Source: Maniola hyperantus
Lineage: Eukaryota; Arthropoda; Insecta; Lepidoptera; Nymphalidae
NCBI RefSeq assembly: GCF_902806685.2
Contig: NC_048557.2
Span: 744,001-808,000, forward strand
DNA length: 64,000 bases
Direction: 5' to 3'
Part shown: positions 52,533-62,062 of the stretch, one piece after another
How positions within the stretch are numbered: the stretch's first letter is position 1
How the letters are laid out: every line of letters starts with the position of its first letter
Translations under genes and position numbers: made by a program
The notes under the pieces: generated by a model
What the model was told of the DNA's origin: nothing
What the model saw: the letters and a program-made list of their open reading frames with translations, nothing else
The model's database searches: none

Positions 52533-54142
52533 GAATCTACGATTCTTCTGCCGGGTGCCTTTACATTCCAGGACGGGCAGGTCTTGGAGCCCATTCTATG
52601 TTTTGTGCTGTCCTGGCCTTTATCCTTGCAAATAGCACATGAGGCCTCCTTCACACAGTCTCTGGCCTTGTGTCCCTCATCGCCACAGTTATAGCATTTT
52701 TTGCTCCGATCCTGGCCTGGACATCCAGTTGAGATATGCCCGTACTCGAGACACCTGTAACATCTCTTCTTTTTCACCATGAGGCCAACTGGCACTCTCA
52801 TCCATCCTATTTTTATTTTCTTTTCGTCAACCAGTTTTTGGGCTTCATTCTTCGGTAGCTCTACAACCGCTGTCTTGTTACCATAGCTATTTTCCCAGAA
52901 ACTCTTAATTCGAAAGTCCTTTACTTTTTGTTTCAGAACTTCTTCTACTTCCTCTTTTTCTACTGTAAGGTCTAGTCCCCTTATTATAACTTCCGCTGAC
53001 TCTTTGAGTGCTCTCAAAGTTAAACTTGGGCAGTTTCCCCGCACTTTCTCTTTTATTTGTGAAACTCCTTCCTCTTGCCCCTTCTCTAGCTCAAGAAGTA
53101 TGTCGCCTTTTCTCGTTTTCCTCACCTTGGAGAATACGACTTGTGCGCTTGCTAATCCCGATTTAACCTCCTTTAGCACGCTGGCATAGTCACGGTCTTT
53201 CACCTCCACTAGCAGAGCTTCGGGCTTGGCCACCGGAGGCTTTCTACCCGTGTTACTTTTATCTCTCCGTATCGGTATCTGTGGTTTTTCCAAATTCCTC
53301 GTCATCTTTTCTGTTATCTCTTTCTTCTTCTTTTTCTCTTTCTCCTTCGGTGGTTTTGCCATTTCAGAGCTTCCTTCGATTTCTTTATCCTTCTTCTCCT
53401 TGCGGCGTCGCCGCTTGCTTTTCGCTTTCACTTCCTTCCAATCTGTTTCCGTAAAAAAGTCATCGTCCCATTCCAAACCTTCATTTTCAGCTCCGGTTGA
53501 TGTGTTTGTTCCCTTTTCTTCTAAAACCACGGCTCTTTTAGCCCTTTTTGGGGTTCTCTCCGATTCTTCATTTTTCGCTTCAGATCTCATCCTTCGGACA
53601 TCCATAATCCGTCCAGACAGTTTTTGCAGTTCGCGCAGTCTTATTTTGACCTCGTTTGCCGTATTTTTATATGGCCCTTGCCTGTCCACGAGCGAATTTA
53701 TCGTAACGATGTTGCCATACAGGCTATTTAGTAGTCTGTCTTCCTTTTCTTCCAATGTTTCCGTCTCTTTATTACTTGTCGGAGACTTCTTCCGTTTCCA
53801 ATCTCCTCTATTCTTTGGCGTGCCTGCCATCGGCGAGAAAAAGGTGAAAGGGCTTGCATAAGATGATCCCCTGCATTGTGCACCTTCATCTCCCGTAGAT
53901 ACTCCGTCTTCTGTCTCAGTTTGCTCCGTTTCAGTCCGTGTTCTTGCCTGTGTCGTTTTAGGTGGCGTGCGTTGTAGCAAGCCAGACCTAGCAAATGGTG
54001 TATCCAAATTCAGCAAAACGTTGCCCCCCCCAGAATACGAGGGGCAGCCCCTGTCAGCCGAGACTGTCAGGGGGCGGGATTCCCCGGCACCATCAGCGCC
54101 GGAACCCGCCTGGGGTAGTATCTCTTTTTGTTGTGCTTTCAT
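52517..54142 (-). CDS. LINE ORF1: Gag-like RNA-binding protein
   Basis: 541 residues from an ATG that directly follows an in-frame TAG, so the start is well defined. The first half is polar and low-complexity with long Lys/Glu/Arg runs (about 130-300), probably disordered or coiled. The C-terminal third holds an RRM-like or Gag-like segment (EVIIRGLDLTVEKEEVEEVL) and three zinc knuckles: CYRCLEYGHISTGC (near 459), CYNCGDEGHKARDC (near 480) and an atypical CAIC...H...C (near 500). This matches Gag-like ORF1 proteins of R1- and Jockey-group LINEs, which bind element RNA. It ends SKNAV-stop, with a slippery heptamer spanning the last codons. Confidence 0.9.
   Translation of the reverse strand: MKAQQKEILPQAGSGADGAGESRPLTVSADRGCPSYSGGGNVLLNLDTPFARSGLLQRTPPKTTQARTRTETEQTETEDGVSTGDEGAQCRGSSYASPFTFFSPMAGTPKNRGDWKRKKSPTSNKETETLEEKEDRLLNSLYGNIVTINSLVDRQGPYKNTANEVKIRLRELQKLSGRIMDVRRMRSEAKNEESERTPKRAKRAVVLEEKGTNTSTGAENEGLEWDDDFFTETDWKEVKAKSKRRRRKEKKDKEIEGSSEMAKPPKEKEKKKKKEITEKMTRNLEKPQIPIRRDKSNTGRKPPVAKPEALLVEVKDRDYASVLKEVKSGLASAQVVFSKVRKTRKGDILLELEKGQEEGVSQIKEKVRGNCPSLTLRALKESAEVIIRGLDLTVEKEEVEEVLKQKVKDFRIKSFWENSYGNKTAVVELPKNEAQKLVDEKKIKIGWMRVPVGLMVKKKRCYRCLEYGHISTGCPGQDRSKKCYNCGDEGHKARDCVKEASCAICKDKGQDSTKHRMGSKTCPSWNVKAPGRRIVDSKNAV
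52526..52532 (-). promoter_or_regulatory. Candidate -1 ribosomal frameshift site A AAA AAC
   Basis: ORF1 codons here read TCA AAA AAC GCG GTA TAG, placing the heptamer A-AAA-AAC in the zero frame (X XXY YYZ), six bases before the ORF1 stop. A one-base backward slip reads AAA AAA CGC GGT ATA GGA and enters the ORF2 frame, which then stays open to the ORF2 stop. A downstream stimulatory structure was not modelled. Confidence 0.6.
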
Positions 54143-54491
54143 TTTCTAGTTTCTCCCGTACTTCCTTCTTCCTCCTACACATCTTCCGGAAAACAGCCGC
54201 CCAATGTGGGACAGACGCTGACCAGATAGCCGCTCGCTCCGAGTACAGACGCTGCCTGGATTTGTTGTGCTTGCTTTTGGTCCGCGCTGAGTATTTTATT
54301 TCCCCAGTACCCGCCAGATAAATCTGGTGAGGGAAATCCCCTATCCGCCAGCCGGGGACGCGCCCGATGGGAGAGCAGCCAACTCCACACGGGCCATGAT
54401 ATACCTACAATGAACCAAAAGCTTAATTTGCTATAATCCGCTGAATTGTATTGTAAGGTCATAAAAATCGGCATTGTAAGGTCTATAGTAT

Positions 54492-54533
54492 CTCCTGAGG
54501 ATGCTCCGGTGTGGCGGCGAAACGTGCGTCGAG
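54492..54533 (+). ncRNA. Hammerhead-ribozyme-like core (type I layout)
   Basis: Order seen: stem I CTC (54492-54494), box CTGAGGA (54495-54501), one extra T, stem II GCTCC/GG(C)GGC with loop GGTGT and a bulged C, box GAAA (54519-54522), minimal stem III ACG-TG-CGT, then C (54530) as the cleavage position in GTC, stem I' GAG (54531-54533). Hammerhead motifs with very short stem III are known from Penelope-like elements. The extra T after box 1 and the bulge weaken the case for activity. Confidence 0.45.
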
Positions 54534-54728
54534 TGTGTTTGGGATTTGTGTGGTGCTGCGTGGTGGTGGTGCGTATTGCTTGCCTGGTGGCTGCTTCTTC
54601 CTGCATGTTTAGCAGTGGGAGGGCGGGCGGTGCATTTCGCATGCTGCATGTTGCACCATACAGATTCGACCTGTTTCAGCGGATTATAGCGAATTAAGCT
54701 TTTGGTTCATTGTATGTCCTTTACTTAT

Positions 54729-55078
54729 TACATTAGTGGTAAGAAAAGGATGCGAATACTCCAAAATTTAGATACGATTAGAATCAGTGGGATTCTTCAC
54801 TATTAGCTTCGTAAATCTCAAAGCAGAATTTTTATATCTCATTTACGGAACTCAATATATTTATATCGGAAGGAGGGGGCATTTAAATAAATTTCATCAC
54901 GGGCGTAGATACACTAGCGAGCGATTACAATATTTATGAGAGGCTTCCCCGTTCCGATCGTGACTGAAGTTTTACCCTTTCTTCTTCGAACGCCACTTCG
55001 CAATCACTTTAGATCTACGAAGGAACGAAGGTAAGGTTGGTACTGGTAAGTTTTTACCTATCTCTACTGTAGGTATTT
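54729..55078. other. No recognised feature
   Basis: About 350 bp with no gene or repeat match. Confidence 0.4.
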
Positions 55079-55380
55079 AATGAGGAGATCCGTAGGAGAA
55101 CTAGAGTAACCGACATAGCTCAACGGGTTGCGAAGCTGAAGTGGCAATGGGCAGGGCACATAAGTAGTTCGTACAACCGATAGACTGGGGTCGCAAGGTG
55201 CTGGAATGGCGACCTCGCACCGAAAGACGCAGTGTTGGAAGACCAATGGGTGGACGGACGACATCAGACGAGTCGCAGGGAGCCGCTGGATTCAGGCAGC
55301 GCAAGACCGTGGCGTGTGGAAGTCCCTACAAGAGACCTATGTCCAGCAGTGGACGTCTATCAGTTGATGATGATGATGAC
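55079..55380 (+). mobile_element. RTE-clade LINE 3' end, 5'-truncated
   Basis: Encodes EEIRRRTRVTDIAQRVAKLK WQWAGH, then decays by frameshift (WNGDLAPKDAVLED). It ends with (GATGAT)n. Close to 38107-38396 in sequence, so from the same family. Confidence 0.8.
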
Positions 55381-55500
55381 TGTATGGAATGCTAAATCGC
55401 TTGGCGGCACGGCTTTGCTAGAGGGTGGTAACCACCCACGGCAGACACAATACGAAGAGAACTCTCAGTCATGCACGTCTTCTCACACTGTTTTCTATTT
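55381..55500. mobile_element. SINE2 and SINE3 scraps
   Basis: GCTAAATCGCTTGGCGGCAC and GAGGGTGGTAACCACCCACG come from SINE2; AGAACTCTCAGTCATGCACG from SINE3. Confidence 0.5.
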
Positions 55501-56389
55501 TATTTGCGACAGTAAACATTTACATATTAAAAGTTAAAACTACGACTTAAATCTAGCAAACTAATTTGGCAAATATGTAATCAAATACACTATCCACAGC
55601 TTAGCAATACAACTAGGGCGACACAATATGAACAAACTACTCTAATATAAACCAACGACTTAAAATATACAAAAATTTGAAACAACTAATAATGGGGCCG
55701 ATTTTCTTGTACACAATCTCGACAATCTCCAAACCAAACCAAAGTAACAGGTCCAAATCTAGTGCTTTTCCTTTCCGCAAGCAACATTATGAAAGGGACA
55801 GCAATAGACTTAGACGTGCCATTCTAGTCTTTCTGTTGTGTCAAAATCCACCGCATCCGCCCAAGTTGCGCCACACCTCTACAACGCATCGATGTCGTAT
55901 TTGCATTGGATATCCGCACAATCTACCCTCAGCGAGCTCATGAAGGGCGCCGATATTTTATTTATCCGCACCTGCCCCGGAACTTGTTACCTACTTCTGG
56001 CTATAAACACTTTCGGGCGTTTTAGCTGGATTGAAAGATGAAGAAAAAGTGCTGAATATCCCTACCAACAAGGCATACAGCATAATGATAAGCTGGGACC
56101 CTTTTTCTGGTTGTTTTCTTTTGCTTGTTCTCAGGTGTAAGAAGCGTCGGAACGACCAGCTCTTAGTTTTAAGATGTGCTGTGTGGCACAGTTGTAAGTA
56201 TAAATAAACGTCTTTTCTTTCTTTCTTTCTTTGTTTCTAGCAAACCACGAGAGGAAGACCCCCAGCGACATGGTAGTTATAGTGTCGAAAGGGACGTTAA
56301 AGCCTTTAACATTTCAGGACAAAAAGTCAGGGCGTTTACATACAAGAAGGAAATGGGATAAGGGCAATAAAAAAATAAGAGAGCTTTTT
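55501..56389. other. No recognised gene; CTTT repeat
   Basis: About 890 bp. A frame of 88 codons (55677-55943) shows no domain. A short (TTTC)n tract lies at 56215-56232. Confidence 0.4.
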
Positions 56390-57032
56390 TAAATTTATAG
56401 ACTAGCGCTTGGCTGCAATCAGACCCTAGGCGATTCGCTAACAGTTTCTAACACTGAATGATAGCCACCGAGGTTAGTTGGTGCTGGTTCTACATTGCTG
56501 CTTTACTGGGTGATAATTAAATATTTTTTGGTAGAAAACCTTCAACGGATTAAAAAACCAGCCAAGTGCGAGTCAGGCTCGCGCAATGAGGGTTCCGTAC
56601 TACAGTCGTATTTTTTCGACATTATGCACGATAATTCAAAAACTATGATACATAAAAATAAATAAAAATCTGTTTTAGAATGCACAGGTGAAGACCTTTC
56701 ATATAATACCCCCACTTGATATAGTTATCTTACTTAGAAAATTGAAAATACTAATTATTAGTTCATGACCACAATTTAATTTTTTTTGTGTGATGTAACC
56801 ACAAATTCCCGGTTTTCAGATTTTTCCCCAAATGTCAGTTATAAGATCTACCTACCTGCCAAATTTCATGATTCTAGGTCAACGGGAAGTACCCTGTAGG
56901 TTTCTTGAAAGACAGACGGACAGACAGACAACAAAGTGATCCTATAAGGGTTCCGTTTTTCCTTTTGAGGTACGGAACCCTAAAAATGAGCTCGGTGGCT
57001 ATCACTCACTGTTAGACACTGAGTTAGCGAAT
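56390..57032. mobile_element. Repeat family H split by a full family C
   Basis: Left 56390-56551 (GACTAGCGCTTGGCTGCAAT...AATGATAGCCACCGAGG) and right 56987-57032 (GAGCTCGGTGGCTATCACTC...GCGAATCACCCCGC) are family H. 56552-56986 (+) is family C from AAAACCAGCCAAGTGCGAG to GGTACGGAACCCTAAAAA, the best preserved copy, with a GACA tract of about four units. Confidence 0.7.
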
Positions 57033-57038
57033 CACCCC

Positions 57039-57078
57039 GCACTTCGGTGCACTTCGGTGCACTTCGGTGCACTTCGGT
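57039..57078. repeat. 10-bp tandem repeat, four copies
   Basis: GCACTTCGGT x4, perfect. Confidence 0.9.
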
Positions 57079-57079
57079 A

Positions 57080-57197
57080 TCTATTAGGTTAAAGGCCTGG
57101 AGAGACATAGGTTACTTTTATCCCAGAAAATCAAAGAGTTCCCCCCGGATTTTTAAAAACCTAAATCCACGCAGACGAAGTCGCGGCCATCATCTAA
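57080..57197 (+). mobile_element. Helitron family B variant, 5'-truncated
   Basis: GGCCTGGAGAGACATAGG...CCCAGAAAATCAAAGAGTTCC...CGAAGTCGCGGCCATCATCTAA. Confidence 0.7.
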
Positions 57198-57445
57198 GTA
57201 GTTTTGGATTGGTTGGTCCTTCTTCTTAAAAGGAAGTAATTTTAATAGAGCTCTAAAGTCTAATACTCCCTTCCGTACTCCCGCGCTATCTTCAAGTAAT
57301 CTCACAATGGCGGAGTTAAATTTCATTTTTTCTAATGAATATTCCCGAAGTGCCCCCGTAGCCCCGTATATCTCAAGATCCCTAAAATAATGTCCACTTT
57401 GTGCCTCGTTTGAATCCGATATTGATGAAGAATACTTAATACTAA

Positions 57446-57572
57446 CTAGCTTATGCTCGCGACTTCGTCTGCGTGGACTACACAAATTTCAAACCTATAT
57501 TTCACCCCATTAGGGGTTAAATTTTCAAGAATCCTTTCTTAGCGTATGCCTATGTCATAATAGCTATCTGCA
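57446..57572 (-). mobile_element. Helitron family A fragment
   Basis: CTAGCTTATGCTCGCGACTT...CATAATAGCTATCTGCA, then lost before the microsatellite. Confidence 0.75.
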
Positions 57573-57757
57573 GAAAGTAAGACAGGTCTAAGTCTATTAG
57601 TTCTAATTAACTTGTCTTCCTTGTTTTGTTTTCACTTTTCTATAGCTAGGTACGCGCGTGTATTACCTATTCTACTCCCACTGGCAATGCTACTCGTCAA
57701 GTCGTCCAGACCACATCCAGGCCAGTCAAGAAAGGCGTCATAATACCTACCTCCTGC

Positions 57758-58088
57758 TTACTACAGTGGTAAGCGCTGTGTTCTTATTAATGGGAGGTCC
57801 CGGGCTCGATTCCTGGCAGGGGTTTTGAATTTAATCATTTCCAAACTGGACTGGACTGGTTCGGCTTCGGCCGTGGCTAGTTACCACCCTACCGGCAAAG
57901 CCGTACCGCCAAGCGATTTAGCGTTCCGGTACGATGCCCTGTAGAAACCAAAGGGGTATGGTCTTAATAAAAACTGCCAAACCCCTTCCAGGTTAGTCCG
58001 CATCCATCTTAGGTTGCACCATCACTTACCACCAGGTGAGATTGCAGTCAAGGGATAACTTGTATCTGAATAAAAAAATAAAAAAAAT
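57758..58088 (+). mobile_element. SINE2 copy, diverged head
   Basis: TACTACAGTGGTAAGCGCTG, GGGCTCGATTCCTGG, CCACCAGGTGAGATTGCAGT, CTTGTATCTGAATAAAAAAA. Confidence 0.75.
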
Positions 58089-58221
58089 ACTAGAGTCGAC
58101 TGACTATAACTTGGTCAAGTACCGGAATGTATCAAACGGGGCCAAAGACAGACTAATGTCCCTTATCTTAATAGGAATCTCGGTTTCATAATGTCCAGCC
58201 CATCAACGTTTTTCCGAAAAG

Positions 58222-58280
58222 CCCCCTGACCCCTCCTGACCCCACAGTAACCCCCCCTGACCCCCAGTAACCCCCCCTGC
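58222..58280. repeat. C-rich direct repeats (G-quadruplex candidate on - strand)
   Basis: CCCCCTGACCCCTCCTGACC and CCCACAGTAACCCCCCCTGA repeat with small changes. The - strand carries more than four runs of four or more G within 60 nt. Confidence 0.75.
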
Positions 58281-58457
58281 TGATAGTGTCGCTTTTTTAA
58301 TAACCACACTCCGTTAAATCTGAATTGACTCAGTAATTACTGAAGAGCTCAGTTTTTTCACTAAGGCGATTTCTAAATGTCGAATTTAAAGGGAAAGTAA
58401 GGACTTTACCATATGAGTAGATAGTACTTACTATGTGGCAATACCTAGCTTTCCTTC

Positions 58458-58790
58458 TACAGTCATCATCATGATCAACCCATCGCCGGCTCACTACAGA
58501 GCACGACAATACACGACAATACAATACATAACACGACAACCTGCATGCCTCATAATGTTCTCAAAGGTGTGTGAAGCCTACCAATCCGCACATGGCCAGC
58601 GTGGTAGACTATGGCCAAAACCCTTCTCACTCTGAGAGTAAGCCCGTGGGCCGTACTCAGTAGTGAGCCGACGATGGACTTACCAATCCAGACGGAGGGA
58701 GACATACCTAGGCGACTTTTATCCCGGAAAATCAAAGATTTAAAAAAAAACTGAATCTAAGCGGACGAAGTAGCTGGCATCCACTAGTGA
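58458..58790. mobile_element. SINE3 body (-) and Helitron B scrap (+)
   Basis: 58465-58674: ATCATGATCAACCCATCGCC...CATGCCTCATAATGTTCTC...AGACTATGGCCAAAACCC in mixed, rearranged order. 58690-58790: GGCGACTTTTATCCCGGAAA...GCGGACGAAGTAGCTGGCAT. Confidence 0.5.
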
Positions 58791-59565
58791 TTTTATTCTT
58801 ATGTAGTACCTAGGTACATAATACAGATACTTAAAAATTGCACTTTATCTCCAAGGAAAAAGACCTAAAATCATTTGTAGCTACTTTTTTGTAGTCAACT
58901 GATGAATTTATTTTTGTTGATTAGTTTTTTAGTATACAAAAAAGCACGGTTGATAGTGAAGTGTATTAAGTTAAATAAATTACGATTCCATTGTATTATT
59001 TTTACGTAAAATAAATAATTATTATAATAAAATGAAAAAAAAACATGTCGATAAAGCAGTATTCTAATATAATATACCTATCTCTATGTAATAAACATCT
59101 GATTTGACTATTTTATGAAAGCGACATCTTCATATATAGAAGTGAGTTGCTGTACAAAAGTTTTACCTGATGATAAAGTTCTATAGCGTACCACATATGT
59201 CTCTTATTGGATTATATTTCAACTAAAAGTATACTGAATCATCAAACTGAGCTCGGATAGTGAGTGTAATTAACTAAACGTATTATAGTTGCTTTAATTT
59301 ATTCAGTTGGAAAAATATTCGTCAAAATAAAGCCATATTAAAATATTTATAAATAAAATAAGAGTGACATCTAGTGGCAAACTTAAAAAAATATAGTGAC
59401 ATCTTACGAACTGCTACGCAAACGAGGGAGTAGTTCCTTGTTATTCCGTGGCGCTCACAACCCAAACAATGAATTCCAACATGGTGGCAATGTGGTACAC
59501 AGTTTGAAAATGCAGGCCGTGTCATGCTTTGAAAAAAATCATTTTATACTTGAATTTGGTGGAAA
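58791..59565 (+). promoter_or_regulatory. Upstream region of the ubinuclein gene
   Basis: No TE family was recognised in these 775 bp, unlike the rest of the window. There is no clear TATA at a sensible distance. A short upstream frame (ATGGTGGCAATGTGGTACAC..., 59481-59507, 8 codons) precedes the main start. The transcription start is not determinable by eye. Confidence 0.35.
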
Positions 59566-59724
59566 ATGTCGGACTCTAAACGTGCTACTCTTATAACAGT
59601 GGGTGCTCCAAAAAGTGCAAATAAGAATGTGAACAAAACAGTGAGATTAACTGTAAACTTAGACGAAAGCAACGAAAGTAAATATCCAGAGCTGAATTAC
59701 AAGGAACTACTCATAACAACAGCG
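59566..59724 (+). CDS. yem: Ubinuclein/yemanuclein, coding exon 1
   Basis: Encodes the N-terminus of ubinuclein (Drosophila yemanuclein, vertebrate UBN1/UBN2), a nuclear subunit of the HIRA complex that deposits histone H3.3 independently of replication. This exon gives 53 residues from MSDSKRATLITVGAPKSA to KELLITTA. The block TVRLTVNLDE...YPELNYKELL corresponds to the conserved N-terminal segment that in UBN1 binds HIRA. The start is the first ATG in frame and fits the family's short N-terminus. The donor is GCG|GTAAGT, and the exon ends on a codon boundary. Across exons 1-3 the window holds 123 residues; the full protein should be several times longer and continues beyond 64000. Intron 1 (59725-62062) is single-copy-looking in its first 1.4 kb, then TE-filled. 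Confidence 0.9.
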
Positions 59725-60940
59725 GTAAGTTATAACAGAAAATCATAGTAATTTACGCAACCATACTGGTTTTTCAGCTCTTTGCATTGTTAGAAATCAT
59801 GTGAATTTTTTTTAGATCGACACCTTGTACCGTTTGGCGGCTAGAGGTGGTTGGAAACTTGGGTCTGGCGAAATGGTTTAGAATATTTTTTGCTTACGTT
59901 ACAAGCTTTGCATTAGGTTTTGTTACATGATTTTGCGTCCACGGGCTTCACGAGAAGCCCAGATATCGGTCGCCATGTTTGCAACAATCTAAGAAGAAAA
60001 TTATGAGCCTAGGACACCTCGTTAGCGAGGCAATGTTTTGGTCGGTGTCCTCGACTTGTTAACTATTTTTTGAGCTTAGATAATCCAAGTATTATAATAA
60101 AACTCCTATAAATATGATGCTGATTAACTTCCGACGACACCTATAAAAAACAATGATAGCAAATCGAGCGAAAGTAGAAGACTTGGATGACCTAGGTTAA
60201 CCCGCCTAATAACGATGTTGTTTCCGGCAAAGGGCTATTTTTAGGTTACTTTCTAAATAAGTTAATAAATAAGTTATATTTTTAATGGTTTTTGTATGAC
60301 ATATGCAAGGAATTTTATATACCTACGCGAAGTAAATAAATTATCGAGAGAGATAGCGTGCAGATGTGTGCGTGACGTATTTATTTACGTGTGGTAGGAC
60401 TGTTTAAACTTTTGCATAGGTTTTCTTGATTATTTTCACGATATTGGTAATCTCCTAGGGTAATTGACTCTGTAGCTTGCATTATAATGTTTATGCATTT
60501 ATGTTTTGAAACTTGGTTTGCAATGTTGCCAAATGCGCGGGCTGCTGCATTTTGCACGATGTTGCTCCGAGAGTGGCAGGATTGTATAGCTGTCTTTTAT
60601 GTAGGAAGAAGCTTTTTGAGAGCCCCATTTTAACTTGAATCGATTGCTCGCGGAGGTAAATAAGTTATAGGTTATGTTATGTATTACATTTGCGTGTTAT
60701 GTATTTGGATGGTTGTTTGTGTGGGTGCGAATATTTAGTGATTGCTTTGTTTATATTAGTGTGTGTTTATGCTAAGCTATTGTTTTTGGTTATCTTTTTG
60801 AATAGGACTTTGTGTAGCGTCCTGCGTCGATTTATTAGGTAAATCGCGCGTCATGTTCGATAAAGTAGGACTAGAGCATTTTGACGTCCTACCTAATTTC
60901 CGCTTAAAATTTACTTTTTGGTTATTTTCTTTGCGGTTTT

Positions 60941-60982
60941 ACCGAATTGAATGACTAACATTAGTAAGTCATTCAATTCGGT
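60941..60982. repeat. Intronic hairpin, 16-bp perfect arms
   Basis: ACCGAATTGAATGACT / AGTCATTCAATTCGGT with a 10-nt loop, in ubinuclein intron 1. Too short for a confident microRNA precursor. Confidence 0.7.
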
Positions 60983-61199
60983 CTAAAATAAACGTTTTTA
61001 TTTCCCTAATACTTTTATAGTTAATTTTAAATACCTATTCTATATTATAACTAGAGTAGTTTTATTTTGCAAAGGTATAAAGAATAACATTGTATAATGA
61101 GCATTTTTGCATTATTATTATGCATAATTAGGTAGGTAGTAAAATAACACTACCATTAAAAGGTTAAGATGACATTTTTGAAATAATGAGCAGCTGATT

Positions 61200-61305
61200 T
61201 AAAAAAATGACGAAAAAATACGACTGTAGTACGGAACCCTCGGTGCGCGAGTCTGACTCGCATATAGCTGGGGTTTTTTTTGAGGTACAGAACCGTAAAA
61301 AATAG
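61200..61305 (-). mobile_element. Family C, two ends joined
   Basis: CGACTGTAGTACGGAACCCTC and GCGCGAGTCTGACTCGC are followed almost directly by GAGGTACAGAACCGTAAAAA, so the whole middle is deleted. Lies in intron 1. Confidence 0.6.
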
Positions 61306-61367
61306 TATAGAAATAGTATTAAAGTGTAAGATAAGGAGAGTTATATTCATTATGTTACTAGCTGACC

Positions 61368-61824
61368 CGCCCCGGTTTCGCTCGGGTGGGATTTAGAAGA
61401 TCGGCGTGGGGGTAGAATTATCAAAAATCCTGAAATTGATACCTACGTATTTTTTCTTTTGTAATCGAAAACCCAAATATTAGCTTTCATAGATATAACT
61501 CGAAAATGACTGACTTTCAAACAAACTTTCGTCCCCTATCTAAACCCCCCTTGGCAGTAGAATTTTCAAAAATCGTGAAGTATGTAACCGAAAGCTTGAA
61601 TACCAATTTTCATCGATGTAACTTCAAAATGATAGACTTTCATACAAACTTCCATCCCCTATTTACCCCCCTTAGGGGTGGAATTTCGAAAAATCCTTTC
61701 TTAGTTAATACCTCCTCTTGCCAAAGAATACACCGTCCAAATTTCATGTCTCTAGGACCAGGCGGTTTAGACTGCTTTGATATTATATGTATTAAGTCAG
61801 TCAGTCAGGACTTTGAATTTTATA
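61368..61824 (-). mobile_element. Helitron family A long variant (A2), intron 1
   Basis: CTAGCTGACCCGCCCCGGTT...CTTAGGGGTGGAATTTCG...CAAATTTCATGTCTCTAGG...GTCAGTCAGTCAGGACTTTG...TTTTATA. The terminal TATTTAGA is replaced by the start of a family B copy. Confidence 0.75.
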
Positions 61825-62021
61825 TCCATACTAATATTATAAATGCGAAAGTATCTGTCTGTCTGTCCGTCTGTATGTCTGTCTTTCTGTCTGCTAGCCT
61901 TTCTCAACCCATCCATTCAACCGAATTTGATGAAATTTGGTACAGCGATAGCTTGCTGCCCGGGGAAGGACATAGGCTACTTTCCAAAATCCAAGCGGAT
62001 GAAGTCGCGGGCATCATCTAG
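61825..62021 (+). mobile_element. Helitron family B, intron 1, 41 nt from exon 2
   Basis: TCCATACTAATATTATAAAT...(GTCT/GTCC)n...GATGAAATTTGGTACAGCG...GTCGCGGGCATCATCTAG, T following. Part of the middle is deleted. It ends at 62021; exon 2 begins at 62063. Confidence 0.85.
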
Positions 62022-62062
62022 TATTATATATAATTATTAATGTATCAATTTTGCCTTTTCAG

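Larger units (their letters stand above)
49367..54393 (-). mobile_element. Intact R1/Jockey-group LINE, 5027 bp
   Basis: On the - strand: 5' UTR of about 250 nt, ORF1 (54142-52517), ORF2 (to 49461), a roughly 67-nt 3' UTR and a 27-nt poly(A) (plus-strand T run 49367-49393). A perfect 12-bp TSD CCATGATATACC lies at 49355-49366 and 54394-54405. Both frames are free of stops and frameshifts. Full length, a pure tail and a perfect TSD point to a recent, possibly competent insertion. It sits inside a Penelope-like element, which is therefore older. Confidence 0.9.
49322..54714. mobile_element. Penelope-like element, hit by a LINE
   Basis: The outer direct repeat TGTCCTTTACTTAT (49308-49321 and 54715-54728) is a 14-bp TSD. 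The element proper is 49322-49366 joined to 54406-54714 once the LINE and its TSD are removed. Near its right part it has inverted blocks TACAATGAACCAAAAGC (54406-54443) and GCTTTTGGTTCATTGTA (54676-54713), and between them a hammerhead-like core. No Penelope RT/GIY-YIG coding is present. The class is inferred from TSD length, inverted blocks and the ribozyme-like motif. Confidence 0.6.

Noticed and set aside
49650..53861. Plus-strand frames of 100-211 codons inside the LINE
   Set aside because: They are antisense shadows of ORF1 and ORF2.
53226..53861. Ser/Phe-rich 211-codon frame as a membrane protein
   Set aside because: Antisense of the Lys/Glu-rich part of LINE ORF1.
55232..55537. 101-codon frame as a host gene
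   Set aside because: It is the frameshifted RTE tail (DNA identical in layout to 38230-38396) running into SINE scraps.
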